Source: Slackia equolifaciens
GTDB taxonomy: Bacteria; Actinomycetota; Coriobacteriia; Coriobacteriales; Eggerthellaceae
Assembly: GCF_003725995.1 (NCBI RefSeq)
Contig: NZ_QIBX01000009.1
Span: 1-64,000 of the forward strand
Direction: 5' to 3'
DNA: 64,000 bases
Position numbers and translations under genes: made by a program. This document shows, in pieces, positions 16,518 to 26,423 of the stretch (positions are counted from its first letter, which is position 1; every line of letters begins with the position of its first letter). The notes beneath the pieces are model-generated. The model did no database searches and was not told the origin of the DNA. It worked only from the letters and a program-made list of their open reading frames with translations.

Positions 16518-19082
16518 TTAGTTGATCTTCACGATGGGTGCGTAGTCCTTGAGCAGCTTCTTGGTCTTGCCGGTCTTGGCGAAGTGAACGTGCAGCAGGT
16601 CGCCGTCCACCTTGATGACCTTGCCCTTGCCGAACGTCTTGTGGTCCACGGTATCGCCCACGGCGAACGTCATGTTGGCCGCCGCCTTCTTGCCGGCGTT
16701 TGGGTTGGTGCGCACGCCGGACGAGCCAAGCGATGAGCCCGAACGCGATGCGCCGGACCCGCCGCCCGAACCCGAAGTGCCGCGTGAGCTCGCACCGCCC
16801 ATGAAATCGGCGAACGACGAACCCGCCGCACGACCCGCATTACGAGGACGGCTGCCACCGGCGCTCGACTGGCCGAACACGCGACCGCCGCCCGCCTCGG
16901 TGCCGCTGCCAGAGATGCCGCGACGGCTGCCGCGCTTCTCCCAACCCGTGCCCGAGAAGCCGGAGCTTCCCAGTCCGATGGTGCGGCGCAGCTCGGAGGG
17001 AATCTCGCCCACGAATCGCGACGCGGGGTTGGCCACCGTATCGCCGAAAATCTTGCGCGTTTGAGCGCAGGTCAGATACAGCTTCTTGCGGGCGCGCGTA
17101 ATGGCGACGTAGGCCAGACGACGCTCCTCCTCAAGACCCGCCTCGTCATGCGCGGAGTTGCTGTGCGGGAACAGCGTTTCCTCCATGCCCGCCACGAACA
17201 CGCAGTCGAACTCCAAGCCCTTGGAGGAATGCACGGTCATGAGCGTAACCGCCTGGCCGTCCTCCGCCTCGGCGGCGTCGAGGTCGGTGCGCAGGCGCAC
17301 CCATTCGATGAAGTCAGCCAGCGAATACGGCGAAAGCGTGCGAATGGCCGCCAGCCCCTCGGAGCCGGACGCACCGAACGAGCCCTCGCTATCGCTTGCG
17401 ACCAGCGTTGTCATCGACAGCTGGCCCTGGCCCGTGCCGGAATCTCCGAAGGTTTCGCCCGCGGGCTCTTCTCCTCCGGTGCCAACAACCTCAATGAACG
17501 CATCTTCGTCGTTGTCTTGATGCGACTCCACATACTCATCCACAACGGACAAGAATTCCTTGATGTTTTCTATGCGTCCACGCGCCTCATCGGTGTTTTC
17601 GGCCTGCAGCGCCGCGATGAGCCCGCTTTTGTCGATCACGGCCTCAATCACCTTGCGCAGGTCGCCGCCATAGCTGCGCGCCTCTTCGATCAGGCTCACG
17701 AACGCCCCCAGCGCCGTGCGGGCGCGCATCTGCAGATGATCGTCGGCCACGCACAGCTCTGCCGCCATCATGAACGGCATGCTGGCCTGGCGCGCGGCGC
17801 TCTCGATATACTCGATGGTGGTTTTGCCGATACCGCGGCGGGGCGTGTTGATCACGCGCTTGGCGGCTATATCGTCAGCGGGGTTCACCAGCAGCGTGAG
17901 GTACGCCATCACATCGCGAATCTCTGCGCGGTCGAAGAACCGCGTGCCGCCGACGATGCGATACGGCACGCCCGCGCGCAGCAGCATGTCTTCGAGCGAA
18001 CGGCTCTGCGCGTTGGTGCGATAGAACACGGCTATCTGGTCGTACGGGATGCCTTCGGCGCGCTGATGCTCGATCTCCGCCGCGATCCAACGGCCTTCGT
18101 CGCGCTCGTCGGCGGCCATGTACACGTTGATCTTTTCGCCCTCGCCCGCCTGGGTGTACAGACGCTTCTGCTTGCGATGGATGTTGTTTGCCACCACGGC
18201 GTTGGCGGCCGCCAGGATGTTGCCGGTGGAGCGGTAGTTTTCCTCCAGCTTAACGGTGTGCGCGTTGGGGTAATCCTGCTCGAACTCCAGGATGTTGCGG
18301 ATGTCGGCGCCGCGCCAGCTGTAGATGGACTGGTCGTCGTCGCCTACGACCATGATGTTCTTGTTCTTGGCGGCGAGCATGCGGCAGATCTCATACTGCG
18401 CGTGGTTGGTGTCCTGATACTCGTCCACCAGAATGTAGCGGAAGCGGTCCTGATACGCCTCCAGCACGTCAGGATGGTTCTTCAGCAGAAGCCACGTATA
18501 CACGAGCAGGTCGTCGAAGTCGAACGCATTGGCGGCCTTCAGGCGCTGCTGCAGCTTCTCGTATACGCGGGCCGCCACCTTGGCTCCGGGGTCGCGCGCG
18601 TCTTTGGCGAAATCGCCCGGCACGATGAGCTCGTTTTTTGCCTGCGAGATACGGCTGCGGATATTTTGAATGGGGTAACGCTTGGGGTCGATGTCCAGCT
18701 CGGCCATAATTTCTTTGACCAGGCGCTTGGAATCGTCATCGTCGTAGATGGTGAAGCCCTTGTCAAAGCCCAGGCGTTCGCAATCCACGCGCAGAATACG
18801 CACGCACATGCTATGGAAGGTGGACACCCACATGCCGCGTGCAGCAGGGCCCACGAGCGCGCCCAGACGCTCGCGCATCTCGGCAGCGGCCTTGTTGGTG
18901 AACGTGATGGCAAGGATCTGCCAGGGCTGCACGTTAAGATCGCTCAGCATATGCGCGATGCGGTAGGTGAGCACGCGCGTCTTGCCCGAGCCCGCCCCCG
19001 CAAGCACCAGCAGCGGCCCTTCGGTGCACAGCACCGCCTCGCGCTGCGCCTCGTTCAAAGAATCGATATCCACCGTGCTCAT
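16518..19082 (-). CDS. pcrA: ATP-dependent DNA helicase PcrA/UvrD
   Basis: An 854-residue superfamily 1A 3'-5' helicase. Motif Q/I: LNEAQREAVLCTEGPLLVLA with GAGSGKT (residues about 8-34). Motif II: VDEYQDTN. Motif III: QSIYSWRGAD. Motif IV: LEENYRST. Motif V: LMTVHSSKGLEFD. Motif VI: LAYVAITRARKKLYL. A Gly/Ser-rich linker leads to the C-terminal Tudor-like RNA polymerase-binding domain (GDTVDHKTFGKGKVIKVDGD). It acts in nucleotide excision repair and removal of recombination or replication blocks. ATG 19082 is backed by the family start; the open frame runs 91 codons further but without conservation. Confidence 0.95.
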   Translation of the reverse strand: MSTVDIDSLNEAQREAVLCTEGPLLVLAGAGSGKTRVLTYRIAHMLSDLNVQPWQILAITFTNKAAAEMRERLGALVGPAARGMWVSTFHSMCVRILRVDCERLGFDKGFTIYDDDDSKRLVKEIMAELDIDPKRYPIQNIRSRISQAKNELIVPGDFAKDARDPGAKVAARVYEKLQQRLKAANAFDFDDLLVYTWLLLKNHPDVLEAYQDRFRYILVDEYQDTNHAQYEICRMLAAKNKNIMVVGDDDQSIYSWRGADIRNILEFEQDYPNAHTVKLEENYRSTGNILAAANAVVANNIHRKQKRLYTQAGEGEKINVYMAADERDEGRWIAAEIEHQRAEGIPYDQIAVFYRTNAQSRSLEDMLLRAGVPYRIVGGTRFFDRAEIRDVMAYLTLLVNPADDIAAKRVINTPRRGIGKTTIEYIESAARQASMPFMMAAELCVADDHLQMRARTALGAFVSLIEEARSYGGDLRKVIEAVIDKSGLIAALQAENTDEARGRIENIKEFLSVVDEYVESHQDNDEDAFIEVVGTGGEEPAGETFGDSGTGQGQLSMTTLVASDSEGSFGASGSEGLAAIRTLSPYSLADFIEWVRLRTDLDAAEAEDGQAVTLMTVHSSKGLEFDCVFVAGMEETLFPHSNSAHDEAGLEEERRLAYVAITRARKKLYLTCAQTRKIFGDTVANPASRFVGEIPSELRRTIGLGSSGFSGTGWEKRGSRRGISGSGTEAGGGRVFGQSSAGGSRPRNAGRAAGSSFADFMGGASSRGTSGSGGGSGASRSGSSLGSSGVRTNPNAGKKAAANMTFAVGDTVDHKTFGKGKVIKVDGDLLHVHFAKTGKTKKLLKDYAPIVKIN

Positions 19083-19413
19083 GCAAGCCCTCTTTCGCTT
19101 TATCACTCCGCCGCAGCGGCTTCGCACTTTCCGCCGCATCTGGCGCCCTCGCCGCCACAAGAGCAGCGCGCCAGCGGCCTTCTCGCCCTCCGACGCATGC
19201 GCGCGCCCGAGGGCACAAAAGGGCGCAGCAAGCGCCGCGCCCAATATCGATTGCATTCTCTGCCGCATTGGCATCGTATACCTTAGCGGCCCTGCCCCGC
19301 TGCTCCACAGGAGCGCAGGACGTCTCCCGCCCATAACGGGCAAGCAGCCGTGCACCTCGGCCTCGAGGCTTCCTCCGCAAGTGCCCCACCCGTAGCGGGC
19401 CGAACGCCTTGCC
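19083..19413. other. Intergenic stretch between pcrA and uppP
   Basis: GC-rich with several short inverted segments (for example around 19338-19352). No gene, convincing terminator or repeat element is seen. Confidence 0.5.
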
Positions 19414-20394
19414 TTAGACGATCACCAGGAAGTAAATCAGCACCACGGCGCCCACGATGATGCGGTAGATGCCGAACGCCGTGAAATCGTGCTTCTTCAC
19501 ATAGCCCACCAGGAATTTGATGGCCAGCACCGACACGATGAACGCCACGATGAGGCCCACGGCGAAAATCATCCATTCCATGGAGGTGTAGTTCAAGCCG
19601 TGGCGGAAGAACTTCAGCAGGCTCCAGCCGAACATGATGGGGATGGCCAGGAAGAACGCGAACTCGGTGGCCACGGTGCGCGAGGTGCCCAAGAGCATGG
19701 AGCCGATGATGATGGAACCCGAGCGCGAGGTGCCGGGAATGACCGCCAGGCTCTGGAAGATGCCGATGAGGAACGCCTTGCCGTACGACATCTCGTCGAA
19801 CGTGTTCACCTTGGCGATGACACTCGAGGCGTCGTATTCGGTGTCGGCGTTGGGATCAACCGACACATATCGAGACTGCTGCGATTGCGCACCCTCCCCT
19901 GCTCGGCCGGGCACGCGCGCGTGCTTGCCGCGGGGCGCCTCGGACGCGGCGGCGATCAGACGGCGGTTGCGCGCCTCCATCACGATGAAGATGATGCCGT
20001 ACACCACGAGCGCCGACGCCACCACGATAGCCGAGACATCCTCGTTGGTCATGATGTTGGTTTCGACCCAATCGTCAAGCGCCAGGCCCACGATGGCGGC
20101 CGGGATGGAACCCACCACCACCTTGGCCCAAATGCCCCAGGTGGTGCGCTTCTGCTCGGGCGTCTTGCGGCGCGAGAACGGATTGAGCTTGTGGAAGAAC
20201 AGCACGATAACGGCCATGATGGCGCCCAACTGAATGGCAACCAGGAAGGTGCTGTAGAACTCGTCCGACACATTGAGCGGCACGAACTCGTCCAAAAGCA
20301 TCATGTGACCGGTGGACGAGATGGGCAGCCATTCGGTGATGCCCTCGACGATGCCGAACAGGCACGCTTTGAGCGCTTCAATCAATACATCCAT
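19414..20394 (-). CDS. uppP: Undecaprenyl-diphosphate phosphatase
   Basis: A 326-residue BacA/UppP membrane enzyme, which regenerates the lipid carrier for peptidoglycan and other envelope polymers. The first conserved motif is GIVEGITEWLPISSTGH (residues about 15-31) with its catalytic Glu and Ser. The second is FQSLAVIPGTSRSGSIIIG with the catalytic Arg. A hydrophilic insert of about 60 residues between the two halves is longer than in the E. coli enzyme. ATG 20394 follows AAGGAG. Loss or gain affects bacitracin tolerance in other species. It is divergent from guaA across a long inverted-repeat element. Confidence 0.95.
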   Translation of the reverse strand: MDVLIEALKACLFGIVEGITEWLPISSTGHMMLLDEFVPLNVSDEFYSTFLVAIQLGAIMAVIVLFFHKLNPFSRRKTPEQKRTTWGIWAKVVVGSIPAAIVGLALDDWVETNIMTNEDVSAIVVASALVVYGIIFIVMEARNRRLIAAASEAPRGKHARVPGRAGEGAQSQQSRYVSVDPNADTEYDASSVIAKVNTFDEMSYGKAFLIGIFQSLAVIPGTSRSGSIIIGSMLLGTSRTVATEFAFFLAIPIMFGWSLLKFFRHGLNYTSMEWMIFAVGLIVAFIVSVLAIKFLVGYVKKHDFTAFGIYRIIVGAVVLIYFLVIV

Positions 20395-20483
20395 GCAGTT
20401 ACTCCTTCGAATAATTCCTCGGATCGAATCTGTAGCCTCGCGCCGCACAGGAATCAGGGCGACGAGACGCGCGCCATGCAACA

Positions 20484-20617
20484 GACGCGAGTATGCTGCA
20501 GTTTTCAAGGACGCCTTGAAGTAGACCGCTCAAAGCGTGCACAAAACACCAGGTCACAGCAGCGGCCAACAATCAGCTACTTCGCCGTGCGTCAAAAAAC
20601 TGCAGCATACTCGCGTC
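20484..20617. repeat. 134-bp element with 22-bp perfect inverted ends
   Basis: 20484-20505 (starting GACGCGAGTATGCTGCAG) is the exact reverse complement of 20596-20617. A second pair, GAAGTAG (20518-20524) and CTACTTC (20577-20583), lies inside it, and a 7-bp hairpin (20504-20520) is nested in the left arm. The right arm is followed by seven T residues. It could be a small non-autonomous mobile element or a large leader hairpin that attenuates guaA. Confidence 0.75.
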
Positions 20618-20750
20618 TTTTTTTGCTCATGACGCAGCAAAAACGCAATTCGGGAGGGTTTTCGCTCCCTGCGCTTTTCCGCCGCGGTATTCTAACATAT
20701 GCGGTATGCTTATTCGTACGTTTCAAACACCCGACAAAAGGAACAAACGC

Positions 20751-22343
20751 ATGAACGAATCCACCTTCGCTGAGCAGAAAGTAGTCGTGTTGGACTTCGG
20801 AGCGCAGTACGGGCAGCTCATCGCCCGCCGCGTGCGCGATCTGGGCGTGTATTCCGAGATCATGCCCTGCGACGCATCCGCCGACGAAATCTCCGCCGCA
20901 CATCCCGCGGCGCTCATTCTTTCCGGCGGCCCCGCGAGCGTCTACGCCGAGGACGCCCCCTCCGTGGACCCCGCGATTTTTGACATGGGGCTGCCCATTT
21001 TGGGCTTTTGCTACGGCCACCAAATCATGGCGGCCACGCTCGGCGGCGAAGTGGCGCATTCCGAGGTGGGCGAATACGGCGCTGCCAAGATCATGCGCGA
21101 CGGCGAGAGTGTGCTTTTCGGCGACACGCCGGCCGAGCAGACCGTGTGGATGAGCCACCGCGACGCCGTGAGCCGCGTGCCCGAAGGCTTCACCGTCACC
21201 TCGCACACCGACGTGTGCCCCGTGGCCTCCATGGAGTGCGCCGAGCGCAAGCTGTTCTCCACGCAGTTCCACCCCGAGGTGAAGCACACCGAGCACGGCA
21301 ACGAGCTTTTGCGCACGTTCCTGTTCGACGTGTGCGGCTTTGAGGGCACGTGGACCATGGACAACATCATCGAGCAGAAGGTGTCCGAGATCCGCGAGCA
21401 GGTGGGCGACGCGCGCGTGATTCTGGGCCTTTCCGGCGGCGTGGATTCCTCCGTGGTGGCAGCGCTTTGCGCAAAGGCCATCGGCAAGCAGCTGACCTGC
21501 GTGTTCGTGAACCACGGCCTCTTGCGCAAGAACGAGCCCGAAGAGGTTGAAGAGGTATTCACCAAGCAGTTTGACGTGGACTTCGTGCACGTGCATGCCG
21601 AGGAGCGCTATGCCGAGCTTTTGGCCGGCGTGACCGACCCGGAGGCCAAGCGCAAGATCATCGGCACGCAGTTCTGGAAGGAATTCTTCGCCGTGGCGCA
21701 GGAGCTGGACGGCGTGCAGTATCTGGCGCAGGGCACCATCTACCCCGACATCATCGAGAGCGGCGCACGCAAGACGGGCGGCAAAGCGAGCACCATCAAG
21801 AGCCACCACAACCTGATTCCCTTCCCCGAAGGAGTGCACTTTGACCTGATCGAGCCGCTTGATCACTTCTTCAAGGACGAGGTGCGCGCGCTGGGCACCG
21901 CGCTTGGGCTGCCCGACCACATCGTGCACCGCCAGCCCTTCCCCGGCCCGGGATTGGCCATTCGCATCATCGGCGACGTGACGCCTGAGAAGCTGGAGAT
22001 TCTGAAGAACGCGGACGCGATCGTGCGCGAGGAGCTGGACGCGTACAACCAAAGGCTGTTTGAGGAGACTGGCGAGCGCAACAGCGAGCACAGCTGCTGG
22101 CAGTACTTTGCCGTGCTGCCCGATATCAAGAGCGTGGGCGTGATGGGTGACGAGCGCACGTATCAGCGCCCGATCATCCTGCGTGCGGTGGAGTCGAGCG
22201 ACGCCATGACCGCCGACTGGGCGAAGCTGCCCTACGACGTGCTCGCACGCGTAAGCGGCCGCATCGTGGCAGAGGTGCCCGGCGTGAACCGCGTGGCGTA
22301 CGATATTACCAGCAAGCCGCCTGCGACTATTGAGTGGGAATAA
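20751..22343 (+). CDS. guaA: GMP synthase (glutamine-hydrolysing)
   Basis: A 530-residue GuaA converting XMP, ATP and glutamine to GMP. Class I amidotransferase domain (residues about 8-205): the nucleophile is in ILGFCYGHQIMA, and the His/Glu pair is in FHPEVKHTEHG. The ATP-pyrophosphatase P-loop is LSGGVDSSVVAAL (about 228-240). The C-terminal dimer domain ends in the standard PATIEWE. ATG 20751 follows AAAGGAA. The last 13 bases before the stop recur at 29246, which marks the gene's end as an integration site. Confidence 0.97.
   Translation: MNESTFAEQKVVVLDFGAQYGQLIARRVRDLGVYSEIMPCDASADEISAAHPAALILSGGPASVYAEDAPSVDPAIFDMGLPILGFCYGHQIMAATLGGEVAHSEVGEYGAAKIMRDGESVLFGDTPAEQTVWMSHRDAVSRVPEGFTVTSHTDVCPVASMECAERKLFSTQFHPEVKHTEHGNELLRTFLFDVCGFEGTWTMDNIIEQKVSEIREQVGDARVILGLSGGVDSSVVAALCAKAIGKQLTCVFVNHGLLRKNEPEEVEEVFTKQFDVDFVHVHAEERYAELLAGVTDPEAKRKIIGTQFWKEFFAVAQELDGVQYLAQGTIYPDIIESGARKTGGKASTIKSHHNLIPFPEGVHFDLIEPLDHFFKDEVRALGTALGLPDHIVHRQPFPGPGLAIRIIGDVTPEKLEILKNADAIVREELDAYNQRLFEETGERNSEHSCWQYFAVLPDIKSVGVMGDERTYQRPIILRAVESSDAMTADWAKLPYDVLARVSGRIVAEVPGVNRVAYDITSKPPATIEWE
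22329..22341. repeat. Candidate attachment site, left copy (guaA 3' end)
   Basis: ATTGAGTGGGAAT, coding IEWE at the end of guaA, recurs at 29246-29258 in the same orientation, with GCGA conserved two bases before it in both. The guaA 3' end is a known hotspot for genomic islands in many bacteria. Confidence 0.6.
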
Positions 22344-22377
22344 AACTCCGCCTGATTTTCTCCAAAACTGGCTTTCT

Positions 22378-22419
22378 TACGGCCTTATTTTCGCCAATTT
22401 GTGCGAAAATAAGGCCGTA
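22378..22419 (+). terminator. Terminator of guaA
   Basis: Perfect 17-bp stem (22378-22394 with 22403-22419) and 8-base loop, followed by GCCATTTTTAG. It lies 34 bases after guaA and just before the next gene's ribosome site. Confidence 0.85.
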
Positions 22420-22443
22420 GCCATTTTTAGAGGAGGGGCTTGC

Positions 22444-23745
22444 ATGGAACGATTCCTCATGGATGAACTTGTTGTCTGGAAGAACAGACCCCGCCGAAAG
22501 CCGCTCATTCTCAATGGCGCGCGTCAGGCTGGAAAGACTTGGCTGCTTAAAGAATTCGGAAAAACGCAGTTCGAGAACGTTGCATACGTGAATCTCGACG
22601 ACAATCCCAGGATGCGCGAGCAGTTCGAGTTGGGCTACGACATCCCGCGCATCGTCTCCGCCATCCAGTTCGAGACGGGGCGGGTCGTGTCCGAGGGAGG
22701 CACCCTCATCGTCCTCGACGAGATCCAGGCGTGCCCGAAGGCGCTCACCTCCCTCAAGTACTTCTGTGAGGAGGCGCCTGGGTACGTGGTGGCTGCGGCC
22801 GGTTCGCTTCTGGGAATCACCGTGCACGAGGGTAGCGGGTACCCCGTGGGGAAGGTGAATACGCTCGACCTTTACCCCCTTAGCTTTCGGGAGTTCCTCG
22901 TCGCGACGGGGAATCGGTTGCTCTGCGACCTCATCGACACGGGTGACGCGAGCCTCATCAACAGCTTCTCAAGCAAGTTCGTTCCGCTCCTTCGCCAGTA
23001 CTACTACGTCGGGGGGATGCCGGAGGCCGTGAGCGTCTTCCTTGAGCGAGGCCTCTTGGAGGACGCGCGCGAGGTGCAGCTCGATATTCTGCGCGGCTAC
23101 GAGCGCGACATCTCGAAGCACCTGAGCAGAACCGAGACCGAGTACGCGCTCGCCGCGTGGCGCTCGATTCCGTCTCACCTCGGCCGCGAGAACAAGAAGT
23201 TCGTGTTCAGCCACATCGCGTCGGGCGCTCGGGCACGAAACTACCAAGCGGGCATCACGTGGCTCACCCAGGCGGGTATTACGACCCTCGTCCGCAGGAT
23301 TTCGAAGCCTGGCATCCCCTTGGCCCCTTACGCCGACGACACGGCGTTCAAGCTCTTTCTAGTGGACGTCGGACTGCTGGGCGCGATGGCGGGGCTCGAC
23401 AAGGAGACGGTCGTCGGGGGCAGCGAGATCTTCGAGGAGTTCAAGGGCTCCCTCACCGAGCAGTACGTCTGCCAGCAGCTCGTCTCCGACTGCGGACTTA
23501 CGCCGTATTACTGGTCCGCCGAGAACTCCTCGGGGGAGATTGACTTCCTGGTTCAGGGGTCGAACAGTGTCTACGCCATCGAGGTGAAGGCGGAGGAGAA
23601 CCTGCGGGCAAAGAGTCTTCGATCGTTCAAGGAGTCCCACCCGAAGATCAAGTCCGTGCGCTTCAGCCTGTCGGGATACCGCGAGCAGGACTGGATGAGG
23701 AACGTCCCGCTGTACGCGATGTCGGACATGGGGCTGTGGGGATAG
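22444..23745 (+). CDS. AAA-type ATPase with DUF4143 C-terminal domain
   Basis: A 433-residue protein of the AAA_14/DUF4143 family. Walker A is in LNGARQAGKTWLLKEFG (about residues 22-38). Walker B is LIVLDEIQACPKALTSL (about 89-105). The C-terminal domain has a PD-(D/E)XK-like core, SGEIDFLVQ ... YAIEVKAEEN. ATG 22444 follows AGGAGG. The family is widespread and often found singly in accessory DNA; a role in defence or DNA processing has been suggested but is not established. It is the first gene of the proposed guaA island. A decayed relative lies at 31900-32136. Confidence 0.85.
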   Translation: MERFLMDELVVWKNRPRRKPLILNGARQAGKTWLLKEFGKTQFENVAYVNLDDNPRMREQFELGYDIPRIVSAIQFETGRVVSEGGTLIVLDEIQACPKALTSLKYFCEEAPGYVVAAAGSLLGITVHEGSGYPVGKVNTLDLYPLSFREFLVATGNRLLCDLIDTGDASLINSFSSKFVPLLRQYYYVGGMPEAVSVFLERGLLEDAREVQLDILRGYERDISKHLSRTETEYALAAWRSIPSHLGRENKKFVFSHIASGARARNYQAGITWLTQAGITTLVRRISKPGIPLAPYADDTAFKLFLVDVGLLGAMAGLDKETVVGGSEIFEEFKGSLTEQYVCQQLVSDCGLTPYYWSAENSSGEIDFLVQGSNSVYAIEVKAEENLRAKSLRSFKESHPKIKSVRFSLSGYREQDWMRNVPLYAMSDMGLWG

Positions 23746-24090
23746 GTGCGTCTGCCAATGTTTCACCAGCTCAAACCTCCTTCCATATCCTGGTCGACGG
23801 GCTAGCCTTTCTCTCGAAAGTCGGGGGAAAGAGAGATTCCATGTCAGGCGGGTTCGGACATCTCGATAGCCTCCCCGAGAACCGCAGGCGCTGCACTCTT
23901 TGCCCTGGGGACCGCAGCCTTCTCGCAGCGCGACCCGAGCGTGTAGGGGCGTGTTTGGAAAGAGCTGTACAGTTCATGCACGAACCCGCCGCTCATATAA
24001 TGCATAGCGGGCATAGACAACCTAATTGCACATAATGGGGTGCTGTCCGCTATCCGCTTGTATCCCTTCAACACGCCGAAAGAGGCCGCC
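23746..24090. other. Intergenic stretch inside the guaA island
   Basis: No gene, hairpin or repeat stands out. The promoter for the next gene is presumably near 23990-24060. Confidence 0.5.
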
Positions 24091-25005
24091 ATGGACTACC
24101 TAACCACGTTACATGAAGCAATTAAGAAAAAACTGATCGCAGTTGAAGGACCGCTTGAATTCGGAAACGGCGGAAGCAGGACGCGGAAGCTTTACCACCT
24201 CAAGCGCCTGGAAGACAACTTGGTCGTCCCGATGTCTGGAAGCGTTCGCGCCATGTATGAGCGCGGAGGCGGAAACGAGCTCGACGGGAAGATGTGCTCC
24301 ATCCGGTCTAGTTCGGCCATGACGTTCAACCTGCTTGGAAACGGTCCTGTGAGGATCACTTCAGGAAAGCATGCTGGAAGCTATGAGCTCGCCTATGAGT
24401 ACCAGCTGCCGACGTTGCGAAACAACCCGCATCCGGCGAATCTCGACGCGTATCTGAAAGGCGAAGGCGAAGACGTCTACTGCGAGATGAAGATGCTCGA
24501 ATGGCTCGGGACTCCCCGTCACATCCTTCGCCCCGATTATCTCGAAACGACTCACTACCTCGTTCCTTGCGAAGATGCTGAAAGTTTCGTAGCGATGTTC
24601 CAGAAACTCGCGTGTATCTGCGTCATGGGAAGGGGGCGTAAGCCTGAACGCCTTTCAGGTGGAAGGTACGACAGCCTGCAGATGACGAAGCACCTGCTCG
24701 CGATCTACGGAAAGCTCGTGAACGACGCCACTTACCGACCAGGAAAGGTGACGCTGCTGAACAGCGTCTGGGAGTTCACCAACCCCAGTGTCCTGGAAGG
24801 CTACATGGAGAAATATCTGAAGATGGAAACGGAAGAGCATAAGGGCTTCGAAAGCTTTGCGAAGCTTGCCGAAGAATATATAGCCCCGCTGTTTGAGGCA
24901 CGAGGTACGTCGCTCTCGATTGAATACATGACCGCTGCTGAGCTGATGGAAGTCGTCGAATACGAGCCTTGCCACCGTGCGAAGCTGGAGCGCTATATCG
25001 TCTAG
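24091..25005 (+). CDS. Putative restriction endonuclease-like protein (PGN_0703 type)
   Basis: A 304-residue protein. SSSAMTFNLLGNGPVRI (about residues 73-89) is followed by ELAYEYQLPTLRNNPHPANLDAYL (about 100-123) and YCEMKMLEW (about 130-138). This spacing of an acidic residue, an Asp and E-x-K resembles the PD-(D/E)XK core of the PGN_0703 restriction-like family. It would act on DNA in the cytosol. No methylase partner is adjacent, so it may act alone or be a remnant of a defence island. ATG 24091 has AGAGG upstream; an in-frame GTG at 24040 is possible. Assignment is by motif pattern only. Confidence 0.55.
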   Translation: MDYLTTLHEAIKKKLIAVEGPLEFGNGGSRTRKLYHLKRLEDNLVVPMSGSVRAMYERGGGNELDGKMCSIRSSSAMTFNLLGNGPVRITSGKHAGSYELAYEYQLPTLRNNPHPANLDAYLKGEGEDVYCEMKMLEWLGTPRHILRPDYLETTHYLVPCEDAESFVAMFQKLACICVMGRGRKPERLSGGRYDSLQMTKHLLAIYGKLVNDATYRPGKVTLLNSVWEFTNPSVLEGYMEKYLKMETEEHKGFESFAKLAEEYIAPLFEARGTSLSIEYMTAAELMEVVEYEPCHRAKLERYIV

Positions 25006-25411
25006 CGAAGCTGTCGCGCCCGATTCCCGTTAGAAAGCCTCCCATGCTTACGGTGCTTGAAGGCACTCCGTGCTGTCCGGTCAGGGCTGCTGGCACGCCG
25101 CGGCGCCGACGTTGTCGCGCGTTGTTCGCGCCGCATGCCGCGCCGGGCCCGAAGGCCCCGACGCTGGTGCGGGTTCCGATTGCGAGTGCAGGTGGCTATG
25201 CGTGTTGCTCGGAAGCTGCACTCATTCGGGCTTTTGTATGCTGTGCACCCTGAATGCCGTTGAGGAAAAAAGACAAAGAATCTGCTCAGCAAGCAGCTGG
25301 GCAGGAGGACTTCCCTGTTTTATGGACATAAGACTGTGCCGTCCGTCTCTGCGGGCGTGACCAGCGCGGTACAGATCACCGCGAGAGAATTCCTGCCCGC
25401 CTCCCTACCCC
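25006..25411. other. Intergenic stretch between convergent genes
   Basis: GC-rich; a short GGGCC-CGAA-GGCCC hairpin lies near 25145-25158. The open frames across it are rich in Arg and Cys and look like noise. Confidence 0.45.
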
Positions 25412-26411
25412 CTACCACAATGCGGCACGTGCCGCCTTCACGAACGACCTCCATTCGTCGGCATCGGCCGCGACGGCCTTGTCCGCCGCCTCTTCGGCGA
25501 GCACATTCAGGACATGCGAGCGCTCATCGCCCACGCACGACAGAGCACCAATCCCCTCGAGATACGCCACCGCAAGCTCTCTGCGCCTCACGCGCGAAAG
25601 CACGTCGCCCAGGCTTTCGATCTGCCCATTCGTTGCCGGAAGACCCTTCGGCGACCCCTCCAGGAAAGCAGGGTCGAAGGGGAACTCGGCCAGGAACCTC
25701 TCGCGCGCCGCAACGTCGTCCCCCGCGCTTCGCTCCAGCTCGCGCGCCCTGCCCTTCTCCTCCAGCGAGAGGCTCCACCATTTCATGTTCTCGGCGACAT
25801 GCGCCGCCACCCCGGCGGCATACCACGTCGAGCCATCCCACCATCGCTTGCTCTTCTGGCCCATCTCGCCTGCATCGAGCGCCGAGGAGCGCGAGAACAC
25901 CCCGGCGTCCAGCAACCGGAACTCGTCGGCAATCCGCCATGCGGCCGAACGGATGGGTGATTCGGATCCAAGTTCAAACCGGCCCGTCATCAGCCCTTCC
26001 TGATTCGAGTCGAGCGCCCCGCCCCGCTCACGCCGACCGCACACGGGCAAATCGGTTGGCGAGAATTCCATATCGCACCGCCTTTCGAACCTCTCCGAGC
26101 AAAATGCCCAATACCATAGCTCCTCCTCGGACAACGCGTTCAGCTGACCGATGACGCGTTCGTCTCCTTCGCCCGCAATCGTTAGCACGAGGGAGACGTC
26201 ATCCACCGCATTCCCTCCCGCCACGAGCGGGTCGTATGCCCAGACCTGGACCGTCTCCTCGGACGTCCACAGCTCCAAGTTGACCGCCAGAGTGACCAGC
26301 GCGACCTGAGCGCCAGGCGTCAATACTTTCGCAAGCGGGAGCAGCTCTCGTTTCGTGCTCGGCCACGAAAAGCCCCATCTCGTCTCTTAGGTATATTGCA
26401 GCGTCGTCCAT
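25412..26411 (-). pseudogene. Hypothetical protein gene with an apparent 2-base frameshift
   Basis: An ATG at 26411 opens MDDAAIYLRDEMGLFVAEHETR. At 26344-26351 the minus strand reads ACGAGAGC, and adding one AG would join this frame to ELLPLAKVLTPGAQVALVTL, the upstream end of a 303-codon frame that runs to 25412. The joined product would be about 334 residues, rich in Trp and Glu (KWWSLSLEEKGRARELER), with no motif I recognise. Without the extra AG the large frame has only a TTG at 26323 as start. Either a slippage mutation killed the gene or it is switched by repeat length. A perfect palindrome lies 12 bases before the ATG. Confidence 0.55.
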
Positions 26412-26423
26412 TTCATACTTTTT

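Noticed and set aside
18934-19389. Alternative start for pcrA and overlapping frames up to 19395
   Set aside because: The extension lacks conservation. MSTVDIDSLNEAQREAV is the normal helicase start.
20592-22091. Long open frame antisense to guaA
   Set aside because: Antisense frames are common in high-GC genes. This one is His/Leu-rich, lacks a ribosome site, and guaA is clearly the real gene.
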